In this document: positions 38,101 through 53,100 of the stretch, one piece after another
Layout of the letters: the number at the start of each line of letters is the position of its first letter
Position numbering within the stretch: the stretch's first letter is position 1
Assembly (NCBI GenBank): GCA_907163375.1
Contig: CAJQUW010004434.1
Location: 124,001 to 188,000, forward strand
Length of the DNA: 64,000 bases
Origin: Prostheceraeus crozeri
Taxonomy: Eukaryota; Platyhelminthes; Polycladida; Euryleptidae
Direction of reading: 5' to 3'
The notes under the pieces: model-generated
What the model saw: only the letters and a program-made list of their open reading frames with translations
Database searches by the model: none
Told to the model about the DNA's origin: nothing
Made by a program: the position numbers and the translations under genes

Positions 38101-41100
38101 TTTGGGAAACATCATCTTGCATTGAAATTCGAGCTCCATCTACATCATGTGTCTATAATGATATCACGAAGAGTATTTTTTATTAAAATATTTCTTGTCA
38201 AACATGATAAATAGTCTTATTAAGCCCATGAAGTATGGTATAAAGCTCTTCTGGCTTTGTAATAAGACATCTATACAGGGGCGTACACAGGATTTATTTG
38301 GGGGGATGTCGACCATTTACTTATCTCAGCAATCCTAGAAGCAAATTCTAATTGTCATTTTACAACATTTTCAGAAAAAATCTGATATCCAACTTACGTT
38401 TTGATAAATATTGTTGTTTAGGTACATTTTATGATGTCAGGTACACAGCAAGTCGCGATTTAAACTTTAGATTTTAGCGATATTTGAATTTGGAATAATT
38501 TTCTGCTCATTAATTGAATGTAAAGTAAGTTATATTTTGATCTTCTGAATGATGTCTTGCTGCTTGTATAATGTAAATTCCATAAGCGGACGTTCCGTGA
38601 CCTATAATCAGATCTACTCGACTTTCAATTTTGTCCTTTTTCCGTCAATTTTTCTAAATTTGTACTGTAGGTGCCTAATCAGATATTTTTAAGTGACGTT
38701 ATGAAACAAGGAAAACTGGTGCATGGCATTGTTTAAATGCTGTCGCAAAATATTAAGAAGCACGCATGTAAATGAAATGTTCATATTTCAGAAGAAATCA
38801 TTTATGTATTTAAAAGCTCTTATGTAAGTGTAAAAGCTCTACAGAAGGATCCGATCTTCCCGCTATTATAAAAAAATGGGGTGGTTTCTATTAGCATTTT
38901 TTCAGTTGAGAAGACCTACCGTTAATTGGTTACAAGAATTATGATATTCAATTCTTTGATTTAAGATTTCAATTTGAACAAGGATATTCATTTTTTCAGA
39001 ATACGTCAACATGAAGTGTTCAAGAGATCGAACAATCGATGTTTTTTTCAAACCTCAAGAATCTCAACAGACAACGAAGGCCGACGAAGACGAGAGATTG
39101 GGAGATGTCACAGCTACGTCAGCAAACATCTCACTTGAATTTGGACACCTTTTTTCCAAATGTTTTTTTTTGTTAGAAAAACATTTTCACTTTGATAGAA
39201 AACGGTGCTCATTTACTAATTGAACATTGATAACAAATAGCCACAAAATTGGGCGAGAAATTAATAAGTATTGATACAGAAGCATGTGTGCATTACATAA
39301 AGAATCCATTACAATTGTTAAATTCTGACCCTGAATACTCGAGTCAAGCGGTTATTCCTCATTTTAGCTTCTTTCTGAATTTATCTTAAAAATTTTCGGG
39401 CGGCGGCGCGCCCAACCGTCCCCCTTCTGTACGCCCCTGCATCTACATGTATTTAATGTACACGTCTTACTGAAACCTTCATTGTCATGGTGGGGTGTCA
39501 GTTCAGTCGACCGTTTTAAGATATTTCGATTGCTTAAGCCTATTGGCTATTGGTGCATTGGCCTATCAATCTCATAGCAATATCTTCATCGATCGATATT
39601 TTACATCATTTGACGAGTGTAGATCTTTTGTATGCTTCACTGTGACAGGAACCATTACATTGTCACCGCATGATGACCAAAAGTAGAAAAATGAGTCTCT
39701 GAAAATACTTACAACGCATTCGCACCCTTCGATTCGCAGAAAGATAACAAGCACTCTGGTCATGATTAGCTTTAATGTAGTTAATGTTGCCTCATCGAGT
39801 TAAAATTGAAAGGTCTAAGTGATTTCGGACTAAAAACTTTTTGGAGGAACAGAAGCGAAGTGGAGTGTGATGAGGTCCACTAACGGTGTTCGTTTATCGA
39901 GGACTTACTGAATTAACAAAGCACTGCGACGGATCGTTGAACGATAAAGAAAGTCTGTTAAATAACACAGAAATTATATGATGCCATGGACTGCGCGTGA
40001 AATATTTCACATAAAGAAAACCCTATGCTAATGAGCACATCGAATCATAACCAGTTGGTCGAATAATACCGCACATGCATTCCATTGCGACTGTCAGAGA
40101 GGAATGTGTTTCTGAACGCACTTCTAAAATTATTATTGACGCATTTTCCGTGCAATTGTCAAAAGCGCAGAAAATCATACTCAAAAAAATACACCACACT
40201 TAAACGCCTTCTCCAGCATTCTGCCATAATTTCCAAACAAGGTATCGTCCTCCCCTACGAAGAATGGACAATGGACGCAAAACGAAAAAGTAAGTAAGCA
40301 ACAGTAGCCAAATGGTAGCTTTTTGAGAAATTTAAAAAGGATTCAAAGTCAGTGAGGCTGTAGCACCTCAAACAAATTGGAAACTATTGATTTGGTATAA
40401 CTTTAGAACTTTGAAAAAGCGCGAAGATTTAGATGAAGCAATGATTATATTGAGTCAGAGAGTGACGAATGTTCGGGAGTCATTTACAAGTCGTAGTCGC
40501 AGAGTTACGGATGAACAAGTGAAGGCTCAATTTTACGGAGATTGATGCTCACTTCAGTCAATTTCGGAACCATAGAATCCGCTGCTGAGTGAGTGTTCGT
40601 CGCCGCTGCGGATGAAACGGAGTGGTTTTGTTCATCAATTAATAAAGTCTTTATGTATATGAACTGCTCTCTACTTTTACCCACTAAATGCGTTACTAGC
40701 TTTTCCAGAACTCATAAAAAAGAGATAACATACCGGTGACAAAGTGTAGAATTCTCGGGACCAATCAGCAGAAAGACCAAGTCGAGCCATTTGATACCGA
40801 ATATCTTTACGTTTTCTAAAATTAAAATGAAAACATAGAATCCATGTTTAGCTGTCATAGTAGATTTTGAGATCTAAATCAGCCAAATTCTAAAGAAAAA
40901 AACTCACTCAGCGCTCCATTCTTCGACTTTTTTTACGAACACCTCACGTCCCATACTATGCCGCGTAACTCCGTCGGGCAGACCCTTTTCGACAACTACT
41001 TGAGTGGCGATTCCAGCATGGTCTGTGCCAGGGATAAGAAGCACCGGATGGCCACGCATTCTGTACCTGTAGATATAATAAGCAAACTGATGAATTATAT

Positions 41101-44100
41101 CAGTTGCTATTTGTTGCAAATAAGCGACCAGCAAAAGCAGGAGAAGAAGTAGGAACTGCTCACTCAGCGTCCGGGAGATCTTAGTTTTGAACATCGTTAG
41201 GGTCAAACCAACACAAGACTTTTAGAATATGCACTCTCTGCATACAGCGCTGATGTTGAATGTGTGCAGTTGGGGCCCGAACCTGAACGTGATGGGGTTC
41301 GGGTTGGATTTGATAAAAATTCACGATATTGTGAGAATATAATATACAGTTAAATTATGAATTTAGCTGCGTACTTAGTAATTTAGTCAGATTTTTCAAA
41401 GTACCACGATAACTAACTGGCGATGTAACTTCATGCACCTAACTAATTCACTAATGTAAGAGAGCAGGCAACTTCCACACCAAACAGAAATGAAATATCT
41501 TTCTATTGGAAATATGCAAGTAACTGTGCTGCACACTCCGGTAACTAATCGGTGGATCCTGTGGAGAGGGCAACGTCTTCATTTGAAATAGAGGCTTGAG
41601 TATCCTCAGGAGATCTGGAAACCCGAAGAGAAGAAGCGACTACAGAAAAGGCGACGGTAGCAAATATAGCACTAGCCCTATCATCAGTAGGTGCGGTAGT
41701 TCTATTCTCCCTCCCCCCAAAATATTCTAATTTTTCCGATTTTACCAAATTCCGTCGAACTTGGCCACATTGGGTTAAGGATTGGCTCGTGCTGTCATAG
41801 AAGGATAGCACAAAAAGCACTTAGACGTTTTACTTGAACCCTGACATCAAGGATTGGTCCTGTGGATACTAGCTAGAATGTAAGAATCGAAGGCAAATTT
41901 CCGACACAGTTGTGATCACGATCACGATCACATAGATCGTGGAATTGTTGTCTGCAGAGAACGACAAGACAAGTACTTTAATTTTTCTCACACCAGAGGA
42001 ATTTTACACACTCACCACTTTTGCGACGGTGGTCATGAAATGATATTACACTTAGGAGCGAGAAAATTCTGAAAATGTGGGGGGGGAGGTACCGAAGGTG
42101 CTGTTGCATCAGAAGCTTGCTCCATACAGCATTTAAGGGAGGAGTCTGAGACCTCTGACCAAAAGACACCGATATTCCTCACGGCCTTCAAGATGTCGTA
42201 CTCCTTCAACCACTGCCGACGAGGCGGTCGATGGGTACAAGTAGTCAGATGGTGCTCGATACCACAAGTAACCACAAGGAAGCCCTGATTAGACGACAGT
42301 CGACGAGCAGAGGAGAATGCACTTAGGGGAAAGAGAGAAGAAGCTCAGGAGGTCCTGCAGTTGAGCACTGTGAAGCGAAGTGGAGCGTGATGAGGTCCAC
42401 AATCGGTGTCCGTTATTCGAGGACTTACTGTACGTATTAACAAAGCACTGCGACGGATCGTTGAACGATAAATTCTATTAAATAACACAGACGGATTATT
42501 TCACTCGACTTTCTTTTTGATTGGAAACAAGAAGCTTCAATCATCACCATGAGATAAAGCATCATTTTTTATCTTATGGCACATCTCCTGTTCTGAATAT
42601 CTAAAGAGAGCGATAACGATTAAATCAACTAAAAGACACCAACAACAACTAAAAATCAACTCGTACCTTCTTCACTAGGCCACGCTGACAGCACAAAAGG
42701 AAAGTCAATGAAGGCAGAAGTCATCTCTAAGCATAGAAATAGATTGCTTATCTGAAGTTGACTAGAATGGAAATTGACTCAAGGTCGCACACAGCCGGGG
42801 GAACCAAGTTGGGGCATGAATCACCCATCAAAAGCCTAGAATTACACATGTGACTGATTCTAACCCAATGATGCAGCCGTTGGCAGGTGCATCCATAGAA
42901 ATAAACTGTTTATCTGAAGTTCGCTAGAATGGAAATTGACTCAAGGTCGCGGCACATGCGGGGGAACTAAGTTGGGGCATGAAGAACCAATTAAAAGCTT
43001 CGATTTACTCATGTGACTGATTCTAACCCAATGATAGAGACGTTGGCAGGTGCATCTAAGTGAAAATGCGAGCGATTTATGTGCCGTTATTGTGCATTGC
43101 ATGAAGCTTAATTTCCATTCTAGAGGTTTTATTGTTGTCAATTTCTATGGGTGCATCTAAGTGAAAATGCGTGCGATTTATGTGCCACTATTGTGTACGG
43201 CCACTATTGTGTGTAGCTTAGCTTCCATTCTAGAGGTTTTATTGTTGTCAATTTATATGTCTACAAGTGATATCGACAGCTTGATATCCTATATCTATTG
43301 ACAGAACGCTACCAGCACTCATAATGTAGCAAGGCAGCATATCATTCGACTACGTCACACTGTAGATTGACAACAAAGGTCTGTTGAATAAGTTAAAAAA
43401 AATACCTTAACTATACCGTCGTGCGTGCTGGTCGTATCATCTGCTGTCTTCTGATCATCTGGGTGTTTCTTCGTGGTTTGTCATATCTTACAACCTTTCT
43501 GTGTGGATTTTTATATGTGCGTGATCTCCGTTATTCGACGCGTCGTTTGGTGCTTTCAAATTCATCAGAGGATATATACATATTGTGCTAGGGGCTTCCA
43601 AATATTTCCCTTTGGATTGTGTCAATCTGCGCATGCGCATATCTTCTGACCTTGTCGCATACTGGTCCCAAGTCACGCGCTCGTATCCAATTTCTATGAA
43701 TTGCTACATCTCAGTTGACAACAATAAAACCTCTAGAATGGAAATTAAGCTTCATGCAATGCACAATAACGGCACATAAATCGCAATCATTTTCACTTAG
43801 ATGCACCTGCCAACGTCTTTATCATTGGGTTAGAATCAGTCACATGAGTAAATCGAAGCTTTTAATTGGTTCTTCATGCCCCAACTTAGTTCCCCCGAAT
43901 GTGCCGCGACCTTGAGTCAATTTCCATTCTAGCGAACTTCAGATAAACAGTTTATTTCTATGCAGTTAATCGGTGTTCTCGTAGTGTCGGCTAGCTGTGT
44001 TGGTTAAGTGCGAAGCTAGACGTCTATGCACCAAAGTTTTGTTGGTTCGAATCCTGATTGGTTTGTATAGATCAGTGGTTCTTAACCTTTTTGCTCGGAT

Positions 44101-47100
44101 TCCTCCCTAACAGTTGAAAGTATGTTTAATTCCTCCCTCTAAACTAGTAGGCCACTATTCAAGTTAAAAAGAAGTCAAAGATAGCAGTAACAAACATTTT
44201 CAAATGCAGACTTCAGGTAGCCTATCACGAAGAATCTAAGTAGCCCTACATGCAAATGGGAAGTGTTATAAGAAATCCAACAAAGAACTAATGACTGCAT
44301 TGAGCCTGATACTTGCCGCATAATTCCTGAATTCGAGGTGTCAAATTCGGGAGTTTCAATCTCAAATCACTGCGCACGCTGATGCTGAGTCGATTTCTCT
44401 TCCTAGGTATCAAATCTGATACCGCCGAGACACCGAACTCGACCAGGTACGATGTTGGAAAAGGAAATAGTAGCGTGTGGGCATTGGCTGATAAAGTTGG
44501 GTGCTTTTCAACTGCTTCTTGAGTGAGCCATACCATTTGACCTTAATTTATGAATGGAAATGTGACGCCTCGCTTCATTATCTCTCTCTGACCAGAATAC
44601 TATCTTCTAGTCTATCTTGTCGGTGCAACTGTGCAGGCCACAGACAAAACGTCCAGGTGATGATCTATAGCCGCGTACTTGAATTTTCCCTAATTAAAAT
44701 AATTCGAATGGAACACTCGTACAGAGATATATTGGTAGCTTCTAAATCTGTGGCGCAATAGCTATTAAACAGTAGCTGCATAATTAACATCTTGAACATT
44801 GGGAAGCGATTAACGAATACTGACGATGATAACTCACATGTGACGGTGAATCAACAAATCTTGTTCATCTCAAATACTCCTTCGAACCTCCTTCCTCCCC
44901 AAATCCTCCTCATGTACGTCATTCCTCCCCTGGCATATTGAATTCCTCCCCGGGGAGCCACATGGCCCACTGGCACATCACTGGTATAGATCCATCATTC
45001 GTGTCCTAACCCGTATGGAAAAAAATCATGGTTTCATATAAAAAAATAATATATGAATCATATATATGATTCATATATGATTAATACAGCTTTCATATAC
45101 CTTTAATGTATATGAGTGTTACGGGAAAAAGTATGATTCATATATGAAAACCGCTATTTGCCTATATAAGTTTCATGTATGATAAATATATGATTCATTT
45201 ACATGAAAAAGCATATGATGCATATATGGTGTGCCGCTATTTCCTTATTTCTCATACAATAGTACTTAAATCATTTTTCTACAATGGAAAATAAATTTTG
45301 ACGCAGAATTACACACTACTGAAGAACAAATATTCGTAGCTAATACTTCGCTAATTGTCCCACAGCAATTGAATTTAAAACACTGAACGATGAAATGTAG
45401 AAACTTTTATGCAGGTAAACCGCATGGCTGTAACAAATCAATGTCACTGTCAAAAGTGTCCCACTTGCGTCTGTCATCAATTACTCGACGTCTTCTTTCT
45501 CATTTTCCGTATGCTTTTTCTTCGTCCTCGTCTTCGAATTCTTCATAGCTGAAATGAAGAACTATTCGAGTATCACTCCTGAGAGTAATTTATTTCTGAA
45601 AGGAGGCATTTGGAAGTTACACGCAAATTTCGTAGATTTCTGGCAAGTTACATGTAGGGGCCGATGTGTCTAGAATTGAAATAATAACTATGATAATAAA
45701 AATGAACTGCTTTAGCTAAAACAGAAACGATTTACGGTATCTAGAACGCAAATCAGACTCCAGTTTTTACTTAATTAAGGCATCTGTCCTGAAGAGGAAC
45801 TATTTGCATAATATCTGATACAAGGGACCACAATAATATAATCACGTTGAGGGACCCTACTAACATCATTGTACTAAACAGTTAATATACTAATTGGCCA
45901 CCTCATCAGTTCATCTCTTATTATGGGCAAATAATTAAAAGTAAATTGATCATAACCGGAAAATACATGCTAGAATTTGTTCATTGTGACATAACATACA
46001 AAACTTATTTAAAAATTACATCATCGATCAACGAAGATTCCTCATACATACTGGGTACCTGAATGGGTCCATACAATTCCACTCCATTAGGCCTACCTGA
46101 AAGTATCGAGAGGCTAACCGAGAGACAGCCTCTTGTACTTCACCGATCCTATTTATCGTAACAACCTGGGACATAGAAATATAATACTATATTTGATTTT
46201 TGATAGAGGCAAATGACCGGTTTGTGTTGTTAAGGCTAGATAGTTGGCACTGAATTAGGCTTGGATATTAGGATTTGTAATACATATACCCAATAAGTTA
46301 AAGGATTTTTCATGGTATTTGGATTAGGGCCTGTGAATATCTTTTTTATTAGAATTTGGAAATAATGGTTAGGCTCTAATGTAGGCGCTTTCCGTACGTC
46401 AAGCCACTGACAGTGGTTCGGTGTACCCGCCAGAGACGGCAAGCCGCTGACGGCCGCTTTTGCATTCCAGCTCTTCTGAGCCTCGAATGATCACAATATA
46501 ATACTCTTGAAGTGTCAGCCAACATTATTTGGGCTCTGACTTACAAGCTAACTTTGACCGTAATAAAGATGAGATGAGGATCGATTACGGGAATTTCATT
46601 AATCAATTTTAAGGGTGTATGTGAATTTGAATAGAATCAGTAAAGTATAACTGAGGCATCTTTTGAAAACAGCTAAGTCAAGGGTGCCCATAAAAATATT
46701 TCTTCAACTACTTACCCTTTTCAATTTCTAACTCCTCTATTCTTCTCTTGAGGGGGTGAATAACCGCATCTTCCTGCTTCGGCTTAGATGTCTTGTACGT
46801 ATTTAAAGCATTTTCCTCGTCTTCTGTGTCGCTGTAAACTTCTTTCACGGTACCACTCCATTCCTTCTTGCTTTTACCACACTTGAATTTTACTCATTTA
46901 TTCTTCGCCACTTCCCCGTCAGTAATAGCTGTTGAGCTCAGTATGACCAACGAATAGTCAGAATCGCATCGAACGACAACAAACGACATAATGAGTACAG
47001 AATGGGCACAAAATTCACTTCGCAGTTTCACTAACACACGAATGTCTTCTGGGCGAAACTCGAGGCGTTTATGAGCAGCTTGACAGAGACAAACAATAGA

Positions 47101-50100
47101 GCAATTCTGATTGGCCTAGCTGAGTCACGCTCCACATTGCACTGTCCCTATAGCCTCAACTGTTTTGCCTCTCGCTGTCACATGACAATGGCAACATGAT
47201 GAATCATTTTAACCTCGGACCAAAAAGGCGTCGGGACAATCTGTCGACGGCGAGAATCAGTCAGTCAGCCACATCTATGAAGCATCTGTTAAATATAGTA
47301 AACATACAATGTCCATTCCGCATATGAATGCTTCATGAAAATTCAGTCTAGATAATAAACAAGGAAAATACTGTCTTCATGTATATGCTTCATATATGTT
47401 TAATATGTGAAAATTTAGGCTGCATAATATATATAAAAAACCTAATATTCATGTACATGTTTCATATACGTTTCATGTATATGATAAAGACAAAAATGCC
47501 ATATAAATGATTACGTCGTCATTCACATATAAGTTTCGTACATGCTTCATACATGAAGCTTCGGGCTAGATGATGTATATAAAAGACCCAACCTTCATGT
47601 ATATGTTTCATATAGGTTTCACATAAGTAAAATCGTTCAAAAATAGTATATGTAAAAATCCAGTTTACATAAATGTGTTTCATATATGTTTCGTGTATAT
47701 GATAAAGACGAAAAAACATACATATGATAATCTCGTTATTCACGTATAAGTTTCACATATACTTCATGCATTAAAATTCCGATAATGTCATATGTATGAA
47801 CAAATTTGGTTTTCATATGCATGTCATATACAGTATATGTTTCATGCATGAAAATCAAATGAAAATTCATATATCACTTCCTCATATATGATTCATGTAT
47901 ATGATTAATATATTAAGCATTGATGAAATTTGTTTACTTGCATGATTCTCATATGATTCGTATATGTTTCCGGTATGCTATGTATATGAAATCAACAATT
48001 TTTTTTCATAGTCGTGCGCTTTACGGTTGGGATTTGCTTTGAATGAGAGTTTTCTTTTGGCTTGGTTCGAATCCGTAAACTCAATAGATATCCGCTACCT
48101 TGTCTTTTAACTGATAATGTCAACAATTTTACTGTGACTCAATATTATCGATGTCAGAAGATGATCTTACTACTCGAAAAGAAAAGTGTAACGAAAGCGG
48201 AACTTATAAAAGCTTTCGTGACTATAAAAAAGCAGAATTTGGAACTGGTTGAGCGTTTAGACATAACTATGGAGAAGATTGCTTCTTTAATTGATACTAA
48301 ATTCGATACTCTTTTACAAAAGCTCACAATTGTAACCGACGAAAATGCTCAACTTCGCTATCGGTGTAATATGCTTGAAAAGAAGATTTCGGATTTACAG
48401 CAAAATACAGTTATCGGTTTTAACGACATCGTGCAAGAATCTGAGCAGAGAGCCCTGCGCAGAAATAATATTGTTATTTCTGGTATTTTGGAATCCAAAA
48501 CTGGCTCAGTTGAGGAACAAATAAAGTCTGACCAGTCAACCATTCATGAAATTTTGACATCTGTTGGCATAAATAATGATGAAATTCAGTCTCACCGCAG
48601 AGTAGGAAAAATATCCGCAAATCGACCTCGATTGTTGGTGGTCACATGTAAGACATTTGAGTACAAATCTGAAGTATTAAGACGTGCCAAATCCCTACGA
48701 AACCATCACGTATTTAAGAGTGTTTATATAAACCGCGATCTTACATATTCTCAGCGACTTGAGCAACAGTCTCTTCGAGAAGAAGCCAAGCGACGGAAGC
48801 AGCTAGGTGAAGACGTTATAATACGTCGGGGCAAGGTTATCCTTCGAAACGATCGTCAAAATTTCCAATAAGGTTTTTGTCAAATTCATCGTTGTCAAAG
48901 TGCAATAGGATTGGAAATCAGCTTCCTACCTCTATTTACATCAAATGTGCGTTCTGTATTTCAAAAGTTGGATGAAGTTAGTGTGACATTACATTCTAAA
49001 TCAATCGACGTTTTTGTATGTACGGAATCTTGGCTAAATGAAAATCAGTGACTTCTTCGTTCAAATTGAAGGGTATGTTTGCCATCGGGATGATAGAAAA
49101 GGTAGAATTGGTGGAGGAGTTGCTGTTTGGATAAGGGATTCAATTTTTGCAAATCGTCTAAAGTGTAATGCTCCTGAAGAAATTGAATATGTTGCTATCT
49201 CTCTGACAATTCTAAAGTGCTTCTCTTCGGAATTTATATTCCACTTGACCATGCCGTGCAGACTTTTCAACGATTCAAGATCAACGATTTTTTAATTTGC
49301 TTTATCGATGATTTTCTGAGTGATTTTCCTGATTATGAAATCGCGATTTGTGGAGACCTGAATCGTTTTGATATAAACGTTCGTTCATTTAATTTAACGA
49401 ATCTGTACAACTTGCCAACTTATAATACGTCTCAACTTGGATTACATATTGTTATCGGAGGATTTGTCGTCGAATTTTTCCGTTACTGCATGTGCTCCTT
49501 TTGACCGCTCTAAGATTTATCATGTTTCCCTTTTGGCGGTTCCAACCTGCAAGTACACCCACTCTCACAAGACTTTTAAGAAAGTGTATGATTTTCGAAA
49601 ATTTAATTTAGACAAGTTTTCTGACATTATCGAGAATGTAAACTGGGACTTCATTTATTCTGACAATTCATGTGTTGAGGAAAAGTGTACGAGGTTTCAC
49701 GAGACTCTGAATCGTGCTGTTAGCGAATCAATTCCATCATCACCTGTATCGTTTTCTCCTCGAGACAAGCCATGGATAACCAGTGTAATCAAAGACCTCA
49801 TAAACAGGAGATGGGCAGCGTTTCGAAGTCAAAATTTCCCGTTGTATGAACACCTGAAGTTCAAGGTGAGAAGAGAGATATGGAAATCTAAGATCTCATG
49901 GTCGAAGAGGATTGCAGCGCAAGACATGTGGAGATCAGTAAACGAGCATGTGGGCACGAAAGCTAAGACACCGCTGACCGCAATGCTCTCCCAATACGAT
50001 AGCCTAGAGACGGGTGTTGAAATGATAAATGCCAGGTTGTCATCTGTCTTTTTGGACTCGGAAGTTTCAAATTTTCAGTTAAGCCTGTGTGCCAACGATC

Positions 50101-53100
50101 AAAGCAGTAGTTGCGAATGGGATCCTTTGGTTACTCCAGTGCTTGTTCAAACTCTAATTGAGAAAGTGAAGAAAGGTAAAGCTACATTAGACTTCCCGGC
50201 AATCATTTATAAACACATTGCCCAGATAATCGCTAAGCCTTAGTGTGAACTTTTTCGTGTTTCTTTGAGAAACGCCGAAGTACCATCGTTTTGGAAAACG
50301 GCGGCTATTACACCAATACCTAAGACATCAGCGTCAACGATAGACAATTTACGACCCATCAGTATACTTCCATTACCAGCCAAAATCCTGGAGACTATAG
50401 TCCTCAATTCCATGAAGGACAAAATGCTTGAATGCTACCATAATCAGCAATTTGGATTCAGACCAGGCTCTTCATCAGCATGTGCTCTGCTTTCACTGAA
50501 TGACCACCTAACCCGTTATCTTGATGATCAGAGGACTGTTGGAGCTGTCATTGTGTCTTACGACTTTTCAAAGGCCTTCGATCGACTAAAATTTGAACAT
50601 ATACTGAATCGACTCAATCAATGTAGCTTTCCACGCAGTTTATTAAATGGATTCATGATTATCTTAGTAATCGCTCTCAGTTTGTGAAGATCGGAACAAC
50701 CTGTAGTCAGCCAGTTGCAATTACCTCAGGCATTCCACAAGGTTCAATTTTGGGTCCTTATCTTTTCGCTCTATCTACCTCTACAATCGACATCGATTAT
50801 TCTCATTGTCATTTGATTATTTATGCCGATGACATCAGTTTGTGCTTTCCTCTCTATAATGACAGAAACAATGACCACATAGCAAGAGAGCATGAAAGAC
50901 TATTGATGTGGTCAGAGTCAATGGATCTCAAAATGAATGAACGAAAATGCAAATCTCTTACAATCAAAAAGTGGTCTACCGTTCCTGATTATTGCCTGTC
51001 GAATATTGAACATGTGACAGAACTATCGATTCTTGGTGTCTGGTTCAACTGTTATGCTACTTGGTCTACTCATTGCAATTATGTTCTGAAGAAAGCATCT
51101 CGTCGGTTCTATATTATGAGAATTTTGCGTCGATCATTGAGTAATTCTGCCCTAAAATTGACTTATTTTTCTTTGATAAGATCGTTGTTTCAGTACAGTG
51201 CATCGGTGTTTGTGTCACTGTCCAAAACCGAGTCGAATCAATTTGAGAAGGCTCAACGTCGGTTTCACAGACTACTGTGTGGCAGCGATTGTTCAAATGA
51301 ATGCTTGCCTAGTCTATCAGTCCGAAGAGATAACTTATGTCTCAGATTGTTGGAGCAAATAATGAAGCCAGGCCATATATTGCATCGACACTTGCCCACC
51401 CAAGCAAACTCAGGACGCTTTCTTCTGCCAAGAAGGCGAACAGTTCGTCGTAGCAGAGCATTTTTCCTGTACTCTTGCCGGCTATTTAATGAGCGCTTTA
51501 AGCGATAGCTATCAAAGGAGTGTTTTGGTTTGACACGTTATCTCCTTGTAAATTCATTTCAACTTATTGACAACTATTACTGATTGTATTCATGTGACTT
51601 TTTCTTGTAACTTTCGATTTCCATTTTTCAAAGAATAAACGCTTTATTATTAAATACGATGAGACAGACCTTTGTTGTCAATCTCCTGTTCTAATTAAGA
51701 TGAATGTCACTTTCACTTTCAAACTGAAACTAGATAAGTTGTTACACAGATTTCAGCGACGTCTTTTATTTTCTGAAAAAGATAGTTAACAAAACTTACC
51801 AGCGTGCAAGGGTATCTTCGATTGTGATGGCAAGAGCATGACCAACGTGAAGATCACCGGTAACATTAGGAGGAGGGAGGCACATGACGATGGGTGGTTT
51901 CCCAGGAATCACATTCGGCTGGATAACAATGAGAGGACTTAATTGATTGAAGAACGTTCGCATGTCTATGATTATAAGATAACTCGTTAGAAAAATTTGA
52001 AAGAATTGCCTGTTACTTGAAACACTTGCAAAAATCAGGGAGAATAAATGATCGAAAGAATCTGAAACAGTCATAACCGGCGCACTGGCCTTGTGGTAGA
52101 GTGTTCGCTCTGCCTCGGGGAGACCTGGGTTCAAAGCTAGGTCGGGTCAAACCCACGAATTAAAATAGGTGCAGTATGCATTCATGCAAAACATTTAGCA
52201 GAAATAGAATGAGAGTGGGATAAATTGAACTTGGCCACATTGAAGAGTGGGAAATAGCCGACTGTGCTTCCGAGTATAAACATTCTATTTCTATCTTGGG
52301 AAGACCGAGATGAAAAGATAGATCACTTTGAAGTTCGTGATATATTTAGTAAAGTATCCACTTCACATCTTCAGACAATGAATGTCATGATACGTGGCAG
52401 ACGATGAACTGTCGATGTGTAATTAGAAATCAAAAGGCAGCAACAACTAACAGCATATCGAAAACAATAAAGAAATCAAGCTAGTAGAAAAAAATACAAC
52501 ACCGCCGCAAAACAAGCATTGTAGAATATACCACTTAAGAGACAAAGACAAAGTAGAATCAATAAGACACAAAAAAAACAAGGGAATGAAAGCAATTACA
52601 GAACTAAGACCACTTTCAAAGCTTATCCGACACAGACACTCAAGCCTGGTCAATATGGGGCTCTATCCGGTTTCCGCTGTCCAACTTTTTGTTCCATAGC
52701 GCCTCCTCATAAATGCGCCGGTAATAGCCTGGCTTTCTATCGACCACCTTAGCCGCTGCCCAGTCCGTACGATGATCCATGTCCATGATGTGCTTGACGA
52801 TCTCAGACTTCTCATTCAATTTACTCATGTTCCTATTGTGTTCTCTAATGCGCTATTTGAGATTTCTGCCCGTCTCGCCTGTGTATGACCATCTATAATA
52901 GCCCTTGAAACGACTTCTGGGATGACAAGATCATCGGTTGAGGTACAACCACTGTATGGTTTTGCGGTGAACGTCGAAGGTAACTTTGTCATCAACTTTT
53001 TCGATCGAAACATCAAGGAAAGGAATGTTTCGGTATATCTCTTTCTCCATGATGAATTGGATGGAGGGATAAACTGCATTGATGACCTCGTAATATGCCA

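Larger units (their letters stand above)
48062..51650 (+). mobile_element. near full-length LINE (CR1/L2/Jockey group)
   Basis: Two-ORF non-LTR retrotransposon, antisense in a synthetase intron. ORF1 (48062-48871) is followed by an endonuclease and reverse transcriptase ORF2 (about 48900-51508), then a short 3' region with AATAAA and a TTATTATTAAA tail at about 51640. Several stops and frame changes break ORF2. No target duplication found. Confidence 0.85.

Noticed and set aside
39843-42491. The two 125-bp direct repeats as the ends of one LTR element
   Set aside because: Two synthetase exons (40734-40815 and 40908-41066) lie between them, so they are independent copies of a dispersed repeat.
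42941-43915. Conserved 66-residue protein encoded twice
   Set aside because: The identical frames lie in the inverted arms of one foldback element; no other coding sign.
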